Below, piece after piece: positions 47,271-48,034 of a stretch of 48,034 bases of DNA (the first letter of the stretch is position 1; each line of letters opens with the position of its first letter). A model generated the notes under the pieces. The model saw only the letters and a list, made by a program, of their open reading frames with translations. It had not been told where the DNA came from and made no database searches. The stretch covers positions 1-48,034 of the forward strand of contig URDG01000021.1 of assembly GCA_900546515.1 (NCBI GenBank). Direction: 5' to 3'. A program made the position numbers and the translations under genes. The DNA comes from an uncultured Eubacteriales bacterium. GTDB lineage: Bacteria; Bacillota; Clostridia; Oscillospirales; Oscillospiraceae.

Positions 47271-48034
47271 CTATTCAATAAAATAATCTGTTATAGCGAC
47301 CATCCGTCCTGTTGACTTTTCAAAAATAGCAAGTCTCCCGGTCCCTTTATCTTTGTAGATGTCGTATAGTTTTACTTCTGCGCGTTTTCCAATATATTCA
47401 TATTTAAGTGCATGCGGATTTGTACCTTGTTTCTGCAGTTGCTGTTTCAAATAATTATCTTTTACATTTTGCCAATTACCACGAGATTGATTGCCTCTAT
47501 TTCTGTTGTTCCAATTGCCATTACCGGGAGGGGTAGGAGACGCCGCGCCGCCACCAACATCGACCATACCGCTGTGGGAATTATTTGAATTAGCTTTCTT
47601 TGCGGCGTATATCGCATTATTATAGTGTTCAGAAGCAACGCCAATCTCATATACTACTCTTGCTGCTGCTTCAAAAGCCAACTTCAGCAATACAGCAGTT
47701 CCGGTAACCAGTGTAATAGCAATAAGCGGATTACTGGCAGCAAGAGTTAATGTTGCAACAAGAATACCGGCAATGTTCCCCGCATAATCGGCATGAACTA
47801 CAGGACTGTTAAGACAATATGCGAACATATTGCAGCCCAGAATTCCCTGCCCGCTGGAAACATAATCATCCGCATTAATAAACCTTGCGAGTTGGGGGTC
47901 GTAGTATCTGGATTTGAGGTAGTACGGCCCAGTATCGCTATCGAAGTAGTAACCCCTGTAGCGAAGTGGGTTGATGCTGGCCATCGAGCCGGAAGAGGAG
48001 AGCACCTTGCCCCAGGCGTTGTAGGTGTAGCTTG
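47271..48034 (-). CDS. RHS-repeat polymorphic toxin, C-terminal part (continues beyond the window)
   Basis: The frame is open through the window edge; the visible part begins SYTYNAWGKVLSSSGS. It carries the RHS core end: NPLRYRGYYFDSDTGPYYLK, then SRYYDPQLARFINADDYVSS and NMFAYCLNSPVVHADYAGN. After it come two hydrophobic segments, an Asn/Gly-rich linker (GNWNNRNRGNQSRGNW) and a short C-terminal toxin domain: NPHALKYEYIGKRAEVKLYD, then the motif FEKSTGRMVAITDYFIE. I do not assign the toxin class. The internal Met at 48005 is not the real start. Likely secreted or surface-delivered in contact competition. Confidence 0.85.
   Translation of the reverse strand, partial: SYTYNAWGKVLSSSGSMASINPLRYRGYYFDSDTGPYYLKSRYYDPQLARFINADDYVSSGQGILGCNMFAYCLNSPVVHADYAGNIAGILVATLTLAASNPLIAITLVTGTAVLLKLAFEAAARVVYEIGVASEHYNNAIYAAKKANSNNSHSGMVDVGGGAASPTPPGNGNWNNRNRGNQSRGNWQNVKDNYLKQQLQKQGTNPHALKYEYIGKRAEVKLYDIYKDKGTGRLAIFEKSTGRMVAITDYFIE

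Overview
The window looks like a chromosome segment of a spore-forming, Gram-positive gut Clostridium relative, most likely in the Oscillospiraceae/Oscillospirales. The reasons are spoVAD/spoVAE sporulation genes, strong Shine-Dalgarno sites, sortase-anchored pili, a PotC-PotD fusion polyamine transporter and a GC-rich core. No rRNA, tRNA or CRISPR array was found.

Core part (1 to about 27,360). A three-gene + strand cluster encodes a membrane-anchored phosphodiester glycosidase, an unknown membrane protein and a GT2-GtrA glycosyltransferase. Convergent to it are a lipid kinase and CdsA (phospholipid synthesis), followed by a HerA-like ATPase with a repetitive coiled-coil tail. From 15,770 down to 7,724 a compact minus-strand operon, aroF-tyrA-aroB-aroA-aroC-pheA-aroE/aroK-aroQ, covers the shikimate pathway and both the Phe and Tyr branches. 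Most of its junctions overlap by stop/start codons. It is preceded by a clear sigma-A promoter, an 18-residue leader peptide (MNNSLIFAYAYYFFTVEK, rich in Tyr and Phe) and an intrinsic terminator, which is the layout of a translation-coupled transcription attenuator. Next come phosphofructokinase, a MATE exporter, spoVAD-spoVAE and the potA-potB-potCD polyamine transporter. The pot operon has an unusually long (about 380 nt), hairpin-rich leader ending in an aptamer-like three-way junction and a terminator directly before the potA RBS. truA and a TetR-type regulator follow, divergent from small genes and the stub of an MMPL-type exporter.

Accessory part (about 27,360 to 48,034). The exporter gene breaks off, and an AT-rich block follows with a DSR2-like SIR2 anti-phage protein (986 aa) and a co-directional DUF2971 gene. 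Three tandem serine-recombinase genes (one lacking the catalytic domain) and a divergent Fic protein come next. Then there is a minus-strand surface-pilus operon: a DUF1281-like gene without a normal start codon, a DUF3846 gene broken by an in-frame TAG, a thioester/SpaA-type tip adhesin, an LPKTG backbone pilin, two class C sortases and a 47-aa SHOCT-like protein. Two imperfect 156-bp copies of the 3' end of a sigma-factor-like gene flank an HTH-DUF3990 (ADP-ribosyltransferase-like) gene and its partner, which looks like a toxin-antitoxin module with two operator palindromes. The window ends in an RHS polymorphic toxin (5' end outside the window) with a DUF4279 immunity-type gene.

The most interesting items are the Tyr/Phe attenuator, the structured pot leader RNA, the DSR2-like + DUF2971 pair and the HTH-DUF3990 module between sigma-gene duplications. 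All functional calls rest on motif recognition by eye; no database search was run.
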